This document shows positions 49,804-58,410 of a stretch of 64,000 nt of DNA, piece after piece. The notes under the pieces were generated by a model. It saw only the letters and a list, made by a program, of their open reading frames with translations. It ran no database searches and was not told the origin of the DNA. The stretch is from Paramicrobacterium agarici. GTDB taxonomy: Bacteria > Actinomycetota > Actinomycetes > Actinomycetales > Microbacteriaceae. Numbering within the stretch: position 1 is the first letter of the stretch; every line of letters starts with the position of its first letter. Made by a program: the position numbers and the translations under genes. The DNA is taken from positions 930,001 to 994,000 of the forward strand of contig NZ_PDJE01000001.1 in the NCBI RefSeq assembly GCF_002563955.1, in the 5' to 3' direction.

Positions 49804-50364
49804 TCAGCCTTTGACGACGTCGACGGTCACGGGGGTGGCGTTGGCGAACAGATCGAGCACGGGGCAGTGCGCGTCGACGGCCGCGTGCAGTTCGTCGTAG
49901 CGCTCCTGCGTCTCAGGGCCCGTCACGGTGATGGTCAGCCGAACGTCGTTGAAACCGGGGCGCACGGCGGCATCGACGCCGAAGAGTCCCTTGACGTTGA
50001 GGTTGCCTTCGGCTGTCGCTCGGATGTCGTCGACCTGAATGCCGAGGTTCTGTGCGTAGAGGCGGTAGACGACGATCTGACAGGAGATGAGGGCGCCGAG
50101 TGCGAACTCGACGGGGCTCGCGGCGATGTCGTCTCCCGCGAGTGCGGCTGGTTCGTCGACCGTGAATGTGTGCTTGCCTGCGGTGATCGTCGATGCCACC
50201 GACCCGGTGCCCTCTCCCGTGACGGTGTAGGTGAGGTTGGCGCTCGACGGTGCGTTCTGAATGCGCTCGCTCCATGCGGTGCCCGCGGATGTGAGGCGCT
50301 CGGCACGCTCCTCGGCGGAGACGGCGGGAATGGATGCTGGTGCAGCAGTGTCGGTGAGGGTCAT
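49804..50364 (-). CDS. OsmC-family peroxiredoxin-like protein
   Basis: A 186-aa OsmC/Ohr fold protein. The two redox cysteines are in LISCQIVVYR and AHCPVLDLF. Members reduce organic hydroperoxides with lipoyl or thiol donors. An N-terminal extension of about 45 residues (SAEERAERLTSAGTAWSERI) precedes the core. AAAGGAC lies before the ATG at 50364. The sigK promoter begins right after its stop codon, so read-through into sigK is possible. Confidence 0.87.
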   Translation of the reverse strand: MTLTDTAAPASIPAVSAEERAERLTSAGTAWSERIQNAPSSANLTYTVTGEGTGSVASTITAGKHTFTVDEPAALAGDDIAASPVEFALGALISCQIVVYRLYAQNLGIQVDDIRATAEGNLNVKGLFGVDAAVRPGFNDVRLTITVTGPETQERYDELHAAVDAHCPVLDLFANATPVTVDVVKG

Positions 50365-50496
50365 GGCGTGTCCTTTCGTTGCGCTCAGGCTACGAATGCC
50401 GCGACGAGCCGCCAATACTCCGCCGTCATGCACCGTAATACGGCTGGCGAAACCGAACAGAAAAGGTGGTTCACGGACGATTCACGGGTTCTTTCT

Positions 50497-50519
50497 GCCG
50501 AAGTCTTGACGGAAAAATG
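50497..50519 (+). promoter_or_regulatory. Shared promoter/operator motif upstream of the GH43 gene
   Basis: TTTCTGCCGAA is followed by TTGACGGAAAAATG (50506-50519). The same two blocks at the same spacing lie upstream of the ROK gene (54358-54380). TTGACG can serve as -35 element. The rest of the 332-bp gap 50365-50696 shows only a ribosome site (GAAGGAGAA) before 50697. Confidence 0.6.
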
Positions 50520-50696
50520 ACACTTCGCTTCGATGATGACAACCACCGAATGGGGACACCGGGCGGCCGATTGACGCAAGCGATCGGTATCGCCGAATGA
50601 CACGCCCCGATCTCTCAGTCGTGCCGCGAAGTCGCGCGTGCCGACGATGCTGCGCATGCCCGCGCAGCGACTTCAACGAAGAAGGAGAACGCCACG

Positions 50697-53600
50697 ATGC
50701 GTTGGAAATCATTGGCGGTGCGAGTCGCGGCGGTTGTCGCGACCGCCGCATTCATCGGCGGAGCGGTTCCGCCTGGGGCAGCGTCAGCCGACCAGCATCC
50801 GGCCCCCGCTGCGAAGAAGGTCGCAACCACGTACACCAACCCAGTCAGCGAGGGGGTCGTCGATTCTTTTCCCGACCCCACGATGATTCGTGGCAAGGAC
50901 GGCGCGTGGTACGCATACGGCACGACGAACCCGATCTTCAACAGCTCGGGTGAAGACGGCGAGCGCATTCTCCCGATCCTGCGATCGACCGACATGGTCA
51001 CGTGGGAGCACGTGGGAGATGTCTACGCGGTGGATGCTGCCAGGCCCGACTACTGGTCAAACGGTACTCGCCCGTGGGCTCCGGACATTCGCTACCTCGA
51101 CGGCGAATATCACCTGACCTACTCACTGTCGAACGGCGGTGTCGCGCTGCTGACGGCTGAGTCACCGACCGGGCCGTGGACAGACCACGGGCTGCTCATC
51201 GACGGCGACGTCGAGGGCTGCCCCACCGGCAACATTGATCAGTCGCTGTTCACCGACACAGACGGTACGCACTACATCTACTGGGGCAGCTACGACGTGC
51301 TGTGCGTCTCGGCTCTCAACGAAGACGCGACGGCGCTCACTGGCGAGGTGACGCAGGTCGCGCAAGGGCGGCGCATGGAGGGCGGCATCGTCGTCAAGCA
51401 CGACGACATGTATTACCTCATGTATTCAGACGGCGGATGCTGCGACGGGTCGTTCAGCGGATACACGGTGAAGGTCGGCCGCTCCGACAGCCCGCGCGGG
51501 CCCTTCGTCGATGACGCGGGGGTCGATCTCATGGCGACAAGCAGTAATGCCGGCTTCGTTCTCACTTCGAACGGCAACGGATTTGCCGGCCCGGGGCACA
51601 ACACGATCCAGACCGACCTTGCCGGGCAGGACTGGCTCGTGTACCACGCCATCCCCGAAGCGGATCCCGACTTTCCTCCTGTCGGCAATCTTCACCTGTC
51701 CAAGAGGCCTCTCATGATCGACAGGCTCGACTGGATCGACGGCTGGCCGGTCGTGCGTGCTGGCCAGGGACCGTCCTCGGGCGAAGAGGCCGCTCCGGTG
51801 ACGACGCCCGCGATCGGCAGCGACTTCGCCGACGGCTCATTGCGATCCTGGAAGAAGCGCGGCCGAAGCAGCGTTGACATCGCGACGGACAGCGATGCGG
51901 GAAAGCACGTCCGCATGACAGCGGAGGGAAGAGGATCGAGCGCGATGACGGGAGCCGCGACGCTCACGAGCCACTCGAAAGTCTCCGGTGACGTGCGGGT
52001 GCAAGCTGATGTTCGCTTCACGCCGACGGATGCTGGTGCGTCTGCGGGCGCCGGCGGAATCGTGCTGGGCGCTCGCGGCCAGAACGGAACGACGGCCTGG
52101 ATCGACGCGGAGGAGGGCGAACTGCGCCTTGAGATCGTTCACGGCAGCCACGTGGCAACCGAAGCGGCGGCGCTGCCCGACGACTTCGACGCCGCCACGT
52201 GGCACGTGGTGTCTGTCGAATGGCGAGGCTCTACGGTCGTGGCGGAGGTCGCGTCCGATGGACTCGGCGAACCGCTCGCCGTCGTCGAGGTGACGGCGCC
52301 GAAGCAGGCGAGTTCCCACGGGTCAGTCGGCTTCGCCGCCGCCGGCGCGACCGTCGACGGCGACAACATCAGCGCGGCTGAGCTGTTCACGCCGGTCACC
52401 GAGCGCGTGGCCGACCCGCAACCGGGTGACCTGCTGCCGGAGTACTCCGACGACTTCGACGCTGCCGGAGATCCTGCCGTCGCAGACGATGAGTGGAGCT
52501 GGGTCAGAGGGCGTCCCGAGGGTGCTTCGAGTTCTGACGGTTCGCTCACGTGGCCGACGGACGGGACCGAACTGTTCCGCGGCACGAACTCGGCGCCCGT
52601 TCTCGTGCGCGATGCTCCGTCGACCGACTACATGGTCGAAACCAAGGTCACATTCAATGGAACACGCGCCGCTCAGCAGGCCGGGCTCGTGCTGTACGAG
52701 CACGACGACAGCTATCTCAAGCTCACGCACACGGTGATCGGGCTCAACCGCGTGGGCAAAGTGGCGCACCAGACCGAGTTCGGCAAAGAGGGTCAGCGGC
52801 CAACCACGACGCCGCCTACTGATGTTGCGAACGGGCCGATGTTCGGTGCTGCGCCCGCAGAGACGACGTGGTTGAAGCTGTACGTGCAGCGCGACGATGC
52901 GGGCGAGGAATACGACGTACGTATGGCGTCGAGTACTGACGGGGAAACGTGGCAGTGGGGTGGCGTGTGGTCGCTCGAGACGCTCGGCAATCTTCGCATC
53001 GGCCTCATCTCAATGAACGCGAAGGGAGCAACAGCGAGCATGGACTACGTGCACACATATGACATGGGCGGCGAGGCATCCGAGTATCCGGAGAGCTGGC
53101 CGCAACCCATGCCGTACGGCGCGGCCGATGACCGGTCAGAGCTCATGCCGCGTGACGACAACTCGATGGTGCTCGACCTCGAGCTGCGCCCGCAGGACGA
53201 AGAGCTCGGGCGCGTGTGGATGCGCGACACCTACGTCAACCGATTCGAGGTCGACGGCGAGACCATGTATGTCGCGACCGGAACGACGAAGCCGGCCGAG
53301 CTCGACAAGGCCGCACCGTGGAACGACGGAATCTATATGTGGACAGCGCCGGCGCTCGATGGCCCGTGGACGCTCGTCGATACCACCGGCATCCGCCCAG
53401 ACGAGCAGAAGGGAAAGGTCTGGTCGCCCGAGTTCGTCGACGAGAACTCTGCGGGCCGCGTCGTCGTCGCCGACTGGCAGGCATACCAGCATCCTGACGA
53501 CCCCGAAAAGCGTGCGGGCAACGCGTGGGCTCCCGAGGTGCAGTACATCGACGGAAAGTGGTACATCGTCGCGACGATGGGAGACCAGTCAACACTCACC

Positions 53601-54254
53601 GGGTCGTTCATGCTCGTGAGCGAGGGCGGGCCTGAGGGACCGTATCGCAACATCGAGGCGAGCATCGAGCATCCGCTCGGCGACCCCGTTCGCGCCTCGA
53701 ATCCGCAGTATTACCACATTGACGGCGGGCTGTTCCATGAAGGTGACGACACATATCTCGTTCTGCACAACGATCTGTACTCGAAACTGACTCCCGACAT
53801 GGAGAACCTCGAGCACCCGACGAATCTGCCCGAGTTTCAGCAGCGGGCATACGAACCAGAGCCCTACCTCGAGGGTGCGTCGGTGACGAAGGTCGGCGAT
53901 AAGTATTACCTCATGCACGCGGCGTGGTCGTTCCGATCGGGTACGGGGGAGGATGCTGTCTGCTCGTACCTTCCGGGCAGCGGCCAGAAGTATCAGTACG
54001 ACGCGATTGTTGCCGTCGCGGACTCATTCGAGGGGCCGTACTCGCTGCGGTACACCGCGGGCGTCGGAGCAGGGCACAACAATATGTTCGTCGACGAGGA
54101 GGGCACTGTCTGGATGACGTTCTTCCGCAACCCGGCGCACGGGTACTGGGCGCAGCCGGATCGCATCGGCGATGCCGCCGTCGCGGGCGTCGTGCGGCTG
54201 GAGCAGTCCGGTCCGTTCGGCGGCCTCCTCACCGTGGAGCGACCTCAGAGCTAG
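50697..54254 (+). CDS. Secreted two-domain GH43 glycosidase
   Basis: A 1185-aa exported enzyme. The signal peptide ends near GAASADQ. The first GH43 five-bladed propeller (about 50-350) starts with SFPDPTMIRGKDGAWYAYGT, containing the Asp base, and includes GGIVVKHDDMYYLMYSDGGC. Two jelly-roll domains follow: one near 380-560 (DFADGSLRSWKKRGR) and one near 580-790 of the GH43 C2 type (YLKLTHTVIGLNRVGKVAHQ). A second GH43 propeller (about 830-1185) starts with VWMRDTYVNRFEVDGETMYV and contains NAWAPEVQYIDGKWYIVATM. No LPXTG or membrane anchor is seen. Likely substrates are arabinan, arabinoxylan or related glycans; which cannot be read from sequence. Confidence 0.88.
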   Translation: MRWKSLAVRVAAVVATAAFIGGAVPPGAASADQHPAPAAKKVATTYTNPVSEGVVDSFPDPTMIRGKDGAWYAYGTTNPIFNSSGEDGERILPILRSTDMVTWEHVGDVYAVDAARPDYWSNGTRPWAPDIRYLDGEYHLTYSLSNGGVALLTAESPTGPWTDHGLLIDGDVEGCPTGNIDQSLFTDTDGTHYIYWGSYDVLCVSALNEDATALTGEVTQVAQGRRMEGGIVVKHDDMYYLMYSDGGCCDGSFSGYTVKVGRSDSPRGPFVDDAGVDLMATSSNAGFVLTSNGNGFAGPGHNTIQTDLAGQDWLVYHAIPEADPDFPPVGNLHLSKRPLMIDRLDWIDGWPVVRAGQGPSSGEEAAPVTTPAIGSDFADGSLRSWKKRGRSSVDIATDSDAGKHVRMTAEGRGSSAMTGAATLTSHSKVSGDVRVQADVRFTPTDAGASAGAGGIVLGARGQNGTTAWIDAEEGELRLEIVHGSHVATEAAALPDDFDAATWHVVSVEWRGSTVVAEVASDGLGEPLAVVEVTAPKQASSHGSVGFAAAGATVDGDNISAAELFTPVTERVADPQPGDLLPEYSDDFDAAGDPAVADDEWSWVRGRPEGASSSDGSLTWPTDGTELFRGTNSAPVLVRDAPSTDYMVETKVTFNGTRAAQQAGLVLYEHDDSYLKLTHTVIGLNRVGKVAHQTEFGKEGQRPTTTPPTDVANGPMFGAAPAETTWLKLYVQRDDAGEEYDVRMASSTDGETWQWGGVWSLETLGNLRIGLISMNAKGATASMDYVHTYDMGGEASEYPESWPQPMPYGAADDRSELMPRDDNSMVLDLELRPQDEELGRVWMRDTYVNRFEVDGETMYVATGTTKPAELDKAAPWNDGIYMWTAPALDGPWTLVDTTGIRPDEQKGKVWSPEFVDENSAGRVVVADWQAYQHPDDPEKRAGNAWAPEVQYIDGKWYIVATMGDQSTLTGSFMLVSEGGPEGPYRNIEASIEHPLGDPVRASNPQYYHIDGGLFHEGDDTYLVLHNDLYSKLTPDMENLEHPTNLPEFQQRAYEPEPYLEGASVTKVGDKYYLMHAAWSFRSGTGEDAVCSYLPGSGQKYQYDAIVAVADSFEGPYSLRYTAGVGAGHNNMFVDEEGTVWMTFFRNPAHGYWAQPDRIGDAAVAGVVRLEQSGPFGGLLTVERPQS

Positions 54255-54357
54255 GTCGTGCCTCAGAGAAGCGGGTGTTCGCAGACGGTGGACACCCGCT
54301 TCTCGTCGCCCGAAACTTTACTTCTGACGGCGGCAGAATTAATTCGAAAAGTTTTTT

Positions 54358-54395
54358 GCCGGATAGTTGACGGAAAAATGCGATGCTGGGAATCT
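54358..54395 (+). promoter_or_regulatory. Promoter/operator of the ROK-sulfatase operon
   Basis: TTTTTTGCCGGA, then TTGACGGAAAAATG (54367-54380). TTGACG as -35, 17 nt, then GAATCT (54390-54395) as -10, 7 nt before the ATG at 54403. The first two blocks repeat those upstream of the GH43 gene. Confidence 0.65.
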
Positions 54396-54402
54396 AGCTC
54401 GT

Positions 54403-55635
54403 ATGTCAATGACGAATGGCGTTCGCGCCCTGGTGCGACGGACGCACGAGGAGCGGGTTCTCTCAGCCCTGCGCGCCCATGGTGCCCTCAGCCGCGGTGA
54501 GCTCGCTGCGAAAGTCGGTCTGTCACGCACGACTCTCTCGGAGATCACCGCGAGCCTGTTGCAGCGAGGCGCCATCGTCGTTGCCGACACGGATGCAGCC
54601 GTGCGTGAGGGCAGCGGACGCCCTGCCGAGCGTCTGGCGCTCGACCCCGGGGCTGGCCAGGTGATCGGCGTCGACTTCGGCCACCGCCGCGTGCACATCG
54701 CCGTCGCTGACGCCTCTCACAACGTCATCGCCTCTGGCCTCGAGGAATACGCGAACGGAACCCCGTGGGACGAGCGGCTCGCAATCGCCTTTAAGCTGGT
54801 TGAACGGCTCAGCCAGGAGACCGGTGTGCACTACGGCGCTCTGCAGGCCGTGGGAATCGGCGTTCCCGGGCCATACACCGGCACCAGCAGCGTCTCACCG
54901 GCCGTCAGCTGGAAGAACCAGCTCATGCCGCACGGCGTCGACGCGGCGTTCGAGGAGCGGTTCGACGCACCCGTGTTCGTCGACAACAACACGCGACTCG
55001 CCGCGCTCGCCGAAGCAAGCAACCGTCCGGACGTCGTCGATAACCTCGTCTACCTTCGGCTTTCTGACGGTGTCGGAGGAGGGCTCGTCGTGTCGGGCCG
55101 ACTTGTCACGGGAACCAAAGGCTTCGCGGGCGAGCTCGGGCACATCATGGTCGACCCCAACGGATCGATGTGCCGCTGCGGCAAGCGAGGCTGCCTCGAG
55201 ACGGTGGCATCGGCCCCCGCCATCCTCGCGGCGTGCCGCGATCGAGGCGTCTCTGTCGAGACGATCGCCGATCTCGGCCTCGAAGTCGCCAAGAGCAATC
55301 CAGCCGTCGACGTCGTACTACGCGACGTCGGCACGGCGATCGGGCGTGTTCTCGGCGCGGCTGCCATGACCCTCAACCCTCGCGAGATCGTACTCGGCGG
55401 CGAGATCGTGCGTATCGCGCCCGTGCTCGTCGAGCAAGCCGCTTCCACAATCCGCTACGAGCTCTACCCGATCCCCACCGACGAGCCGCTCGTTGTCAGA
55501 GCCGCTCAGTTAGACGACAGCGACGGCGCGCTCGGTGCCATCGCCGCGATCTTCCACCAATCTCCGCTTCTCGCCGGATACCCCGAGCCCTCGGCTTCCG
55601 GTGACCACGACCAGCCGCAAAGGAGCGCGCAATGA
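54403..55635 (+). CDS. ROK family transcriptional regulator
   Basis: A 410-aa NagC/XylR-type regulator. The N-terminal winged helix-turn-helix is [20 protein letters not shown] followed by [19 protein letters not shown]. The sugar-kinase-like domain has an ATP-site remnant [15 protein letters not shown], the sugar motif [12 protein letters not shown], and the ROK zinc motif [13 protein letters not shown]. An ExGH motif is seen as [12 protein letters not shown] regulators generally sense sugars or sugar phosphates. The gene heads the transporter/sulfatase operon and lies 148 bp behind the GH43 gene, sharing its promoter motif. The mRNA looks leaderless. Confidence 0.9.
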   Translation: MSMTNGVRALVRRTHEERVLSALRAHGALSRGELAAKVGLSRTTLSEITASLLQRGAIVVADTDAAVREGSGRPAERLALDPGAGQVIGVDFGHRRVHIAVADASHNVIASGLEEYANGTPWDERLAIAFKLVERLSQETGVHYGALQAVGIGVPGPYTGTSSVSPAVSWKNQLMPHGVDAAFEERFDAPVFVDNNTRLAALAEASNRPDVVDNLVYLRLSDGVGGGLVVSGRLVTGTKGFAGELGHIMVDPNGSMCRCGKRGCLETVASAPAILAACRDRGVSVETIADLGLEVAKSNPAVDVVLRDVGTAIGRVLGAAAMTLNPREIVLGGEIVRIAPVLVEQAASTIRYELYPIPTDEPLVVRAAQLDDSDGALGAIAAIFHQSPLLAGYPEPSASGDHDQPQRSAQ

Positions 55636-55679
55636 CCTCCCGCACCCGAACAAAGATCTCAGCACCATGGAACGAGTAG
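55632..55679 (+). CDS. Possible 15-aa coupling ORF
   Basis: The ROK stop codon overlaps an ATG that has a strong AAAGGAGCGC ribosome site and encodes [15 protein letters not shown] before a TAG at 55677. The permease frame starts inside it (ATG 55667 or 55685) without a good ribosome site of its own. It may pass ribosomes on by termination-reinitiation, or reflect a short frameshift at the permease start. Low confidence as a functional peptide. Confidence 0.35.
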   Translation: MTSRTRTKISAPWNE

Positions 55680-56548
55680 CCGACATGACGAATCCCGCAG
55701 AGAAGCGGCGCCTGGGGCCAACGGCCGCTGGCGGTTCCGCGACAGTCGCCATGGCGGTGCCGGGTGGCGCTCCCGGTGAGCCGCCGCGCAAGAAGAAGAT
55801 GACAAAACGCGCCAAGCTGCTCACGTTGAACGTGATCTCGGTCGTCGGAGGCATCGGGATCTGGTGGACGCTCTCGCTGGCCGGATTCCAGTTCCCGACT
55901 CCGCCAGAGGTCATCGAGAAGGCCGTGCAGCTGTGGAAGTCCGGCCTTCTGCAGCAGGACCTGCTGGCCAGCCTCGGTCGAGTCCTCACCGGCTTCCTGG
56001 TCGGTTCCGCCCTCGCGATCCCCGTTGGCTTCGTTATGGGCTGGTACACCGTTGCGCGTGGACTCTTCGAACCGTGGATCCAGTTCTTTCGCACGATTCC
56101 GCCGCTCGCGCTGCTGCCCCTTGTGCTTGTTCTGCTGGGCATCGGTGAGGTGCCGAAGATCTTCGTGATCTTTCTCGCGGCGTTCCTCGTCTGCGTGATC
56201 TCCACGTACCAGGGTGTGGTGAGCGTGGATCGCACCCTCATCAATGCGGCGAGAGTGCTGGGAGCGAAGGACGGCACGATCTTCGTGCGCGTCGTCGTGC
56301 CAGCATCCACGCCCTTCATTCTCGTCGGCATGCGCACCGGCCTCGGCTCGTCATGGGCGACGCTCGTCGCAGCTGAGCTGCTCGCCGCGCAGGCCGGGCT
56401 CGGCCACCGGATGCAGCAGGCTCAGCTCTATTACGATCTCGCCACGATCTTCGTCGGCATCGTGGCGATCGGCATTCTCGGGCTCGTGATGGACAGGCTG
56501 CTGCTCTTCGCAGAATCGAAGCTCACCGGATGGCAGGAACGGATCTGA
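55667..56548 (+). CDS. ABC transporter permease (TauC/SsuC type)
   Basis: A 293-aa membrane subunit. A long cytoplasmic head rich in Gly, Pro and Lys ([20 protein letters not shown]) precedes six helices. The EAA loop is [20 protein letters not shown] and the C-terminal part [20 protein letters not shown] is typical. The start is uncertain: 55667 has no ribosome site and 55685 is an alternative. It is followed by matching ATPase and binding-protein genes. Confidence 0.88.
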   Translation: MERVADMTNPAEKRRLGPTAAGGSATVAMAVPGGAPGEPPRKKKMTKRAKLLTLNVISVVGGIGIWWTLSLAGFQFPTPPEVIEKAVQLWKSGLLQQDLLASLGRVLTGFLVGSALAIPVGFVMGWYTVARGLFEPWIQFFRTIPPLALLPLVLVLLGIGEVPKIFVIFLAAFLVCVISTYQGVVSVDRTLINAARVLGAKDGTIFVRVVVPASTPFILVGMRTGLGSSWATLVAAELLAAQAGLGHRMQQAQLYYDLATIFVGIVAIGILGLVMDRLLLFAESKLTGWQERI

Positions 56549-56553
56549 ACACC

Positions 56554-57327
56554 ATGAACGCAGCCACGACAACGACCAAGATCTCGGTCCAAGACGTCCG
56601 CAAGACCTTCCAGTTGAAGAATGAGGAGTTCGTCGCTCTCGAGAAGGTGAACCTCGACATCGGCGACAACGAGTTCGTCACCGTGGTCGGCCCCTCCGGA
56701 TGCGGTAAGTCGACGCTCATGAACATTCTCGCGGGCCTCGAGACCGCCACCTCGGGTCGCGCGATCGTCGACGGAAAAGATGTCTCGGGCCCAGGGCCGG
56801 AGCGCGGTGTGATCTTTCAGCAGTACGCCCTCTTTCCCTGGCTGACCGTGCGCAAGAACGTGGAGTTCGGGCTCAAGGTCGCCGGCATCGCGGCAGGCGA
56901 ACGCCGAGAGCGCGCCGAGCATTTCATTGAGATGGTCGGGCTCGGGCAATTCGCGGATGCGCTGCCGAAGATGCTCTCGGGCGGTATGAAGCAGCGCTGC
57001 GCCATCGCTCGAGCGTATGCCGTCAACCCGTCGATCCTTCTGATGGACGAGCCATTCGGAGCCCTCGACGCTCTGACCCGAGTGAAGCTGCAGGAGCAGC
57101 TGCTCGACACGTGGAATCGAGAGAAGCGCACCGTGATGTTCATTACGCACGACGTAGACGAGGCTGTGTTTCTCGCGAATCGCGTCGTCGTCATGGCGGC
57201 GCGACCCGGTCGGATCCACGAGGTCATCGACGTGGGCCTGCCCTACCCCCGCACTGAAGACGTCCGGCTGAGTCCGGAGTTCGCCGAGCTGCGCAATCGC
57301 GTGTGGCACGCGGTGTACCACCAATAG
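56554..57327 (+). CDS. ABC transporter ATP-binding protein (TauB/SsuB type)
   Basis: A 257-aa ATPase with Walker A GPSGCGKST, Q-loop FQQYALFPWL, signature LSGGMKQR, Walker B ILLMDEPFGALDALTR and the switch THDVDEAVFLAN. An earlier ATG at 56530 would overlap the permease gene by 19 nt; neither start has a strong ribosome site. It powers import of the ligand bound by the protein at 57399. Confidence 0.92.
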   Translation: MNAATTTTKISVQDVRKTFQLKNEEFVALEKVNLDIGDNEFVTVVGPSGCGKSTLMNILAGLETATSGRAIVDGKDVSGPGPERGVIFQQYALFPWLTVRKNVEFGLKVAGIAAGERRERAEHFIEMVGLGQFADALPKMLSGGMKQRCAIARAYAVNPSILLMDEPFGALDALTRVKLQEQLLDTWNREKRTVMFITHDVDEAVFLANRVVVMAARPGRIHEVIDVGLPYPRTEDVRLSPEFAELRNRVWHAVYHQ

Positions 57328-57398
57328 TCCGGTAACAGCACCGGCACTCCCATCGCCCGAAGCCGGGCGATCACAACCCCATGAAAGGGAACTGCACC

Positions 57399-58409
57399 AT
57401 GTCAATCACCAAAAAGATGCTCGGCACTGTCGCCGCAGGCGTCGCGGTGGCCCTCACCCTCGCCGGATGCTCGGGCGAGGCGGCCACAGACGAGAACGGC
57501 AACGAGCTGAAACCGGTCGATGTGAACTTCGGGTACATCGCCGACTACAACGGAACGAGCCTTCTCGCGATCGCCGAAGACCAGGGTCTCTGGGAGAAGC
57601 ACGGCGTGAACATCACCACGACGTCGTTCACGAACGGTCCGCTTCAGATTCAGGCCCTCGGCACCGGCGACCTCGACTTCGGGTACATCGGACCAGGAGC
57701 GTTCTGGCTGCCAGCATCCGGCCAGGCGAAACTCGTGTCAATGAATACCCTCGGGCAGGCCGACCGTGTCGTCGCGCAGCCAGGCATCGAATCGATGGAG
57801 GACCTTCGCGGCAAGACGGTTGCCGTGCCGGAAGGGACCTCCGGAGACATGATCCTCACACTTGCGCTTGAAGAAGCCGGCATGACGAAGGACGACATCA
57901 AGGTCGTCAACATGGAGCCGGCGGCGATCGTGTCGGCGCTGGCATCGAAGAAGGTCGACGGGGCGGGGTTCTGGTACCCGGCGCTCGCGACCGTCAAGGA
58001 GCAGGTGCCGGGTCTTATCGAGCTCGCCGAGAACAAGGACTTCGAAGACACCGTGGCCTTCCCCACAGCATTCGTCGCGGGAAACGACCTCGTTGAGAAC
58101 GAGCCCGAGAAGCTCGAACGCGTGCTCGGAGTGCTGCGCGAGGCGATCGATTACCGCGCCAAGAACGTCGATGAGTCGATTCAGCTGACCGCTGAGTTCT
58201 CGGCTCTGGACCCAGAGCAGGTGAAGGCGGATGCCGGAAACGTTCAGATCCTCGGCCTCGACGAGATCGACAAGCTCACGAAGGACGGCACGGTGAACGA
58301 GTGGCTCGAGAGTATGAACAACTACTTCGTCGAGGCCGGAAAACTCCCGGAGCCGGTTGAGCCCTCGGAGTACTACACAGGTGATCTCTTTCTGAAAGCA
58401 GGCAAATAA
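57399..58409 (+). CDS. ABC transporter substrate-binding lipoprotein (TauA/NMT1 type)
   Basis: A 336-aa lipoprotein: signal peptide with lipobox LTLAGC, then an NMT1/TauA-like domain (IADYNGTSLLAIAEDQGLWE, then ALGTGDLDFGYIGPGAFWLP). The start at 57399 follows AAAGGGA; a shorter upstream ATG at 57381 is less likely. The two sulfatase genes start 2 nt downstream, so the ligand may be a sulfate ester or sulfonate. The ROK regulator points instead to a sugar sulfate. Confidence 0.9.
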   Translation: MSITKKMLGTVAAGVAVALTLAGCSGEAATDENGNELKPVDVNFGYIADYNGTSLLAIAEDQGLWEKHGVNITTTSFTNGPLQIQALGTGDLDFGYIGPGAFWLPASGQAKLVSMNTLGQADRVVAQPGIESMEDLRGKTVAVPEGTSGDMILTLALEEAGMTKDDIKVVNMEPAAIVSALASKKVDGAGFWYPALATVKEQVPGLIELAENKDFEDTVAFPTAFVAGNDLVENEPEKLERVLGVLREAIDYRAKNVDESIQLTAEFSALDPEQVKADAGNVQILGLDEIDKLTKDGTVNEWLESMNNYFVEAGKLPEPVEPSEYYTGDLFLKAGK

Positions 58410-58410
58410 G

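Noticed and set aside
57399..58409. Confident call of a taurine/alkanesulfonate transporter
   Set aside because: No TauD, SsuD or other desulfonating enzyme is present; sulfatases and a ROK regulator suggest a different ligand.
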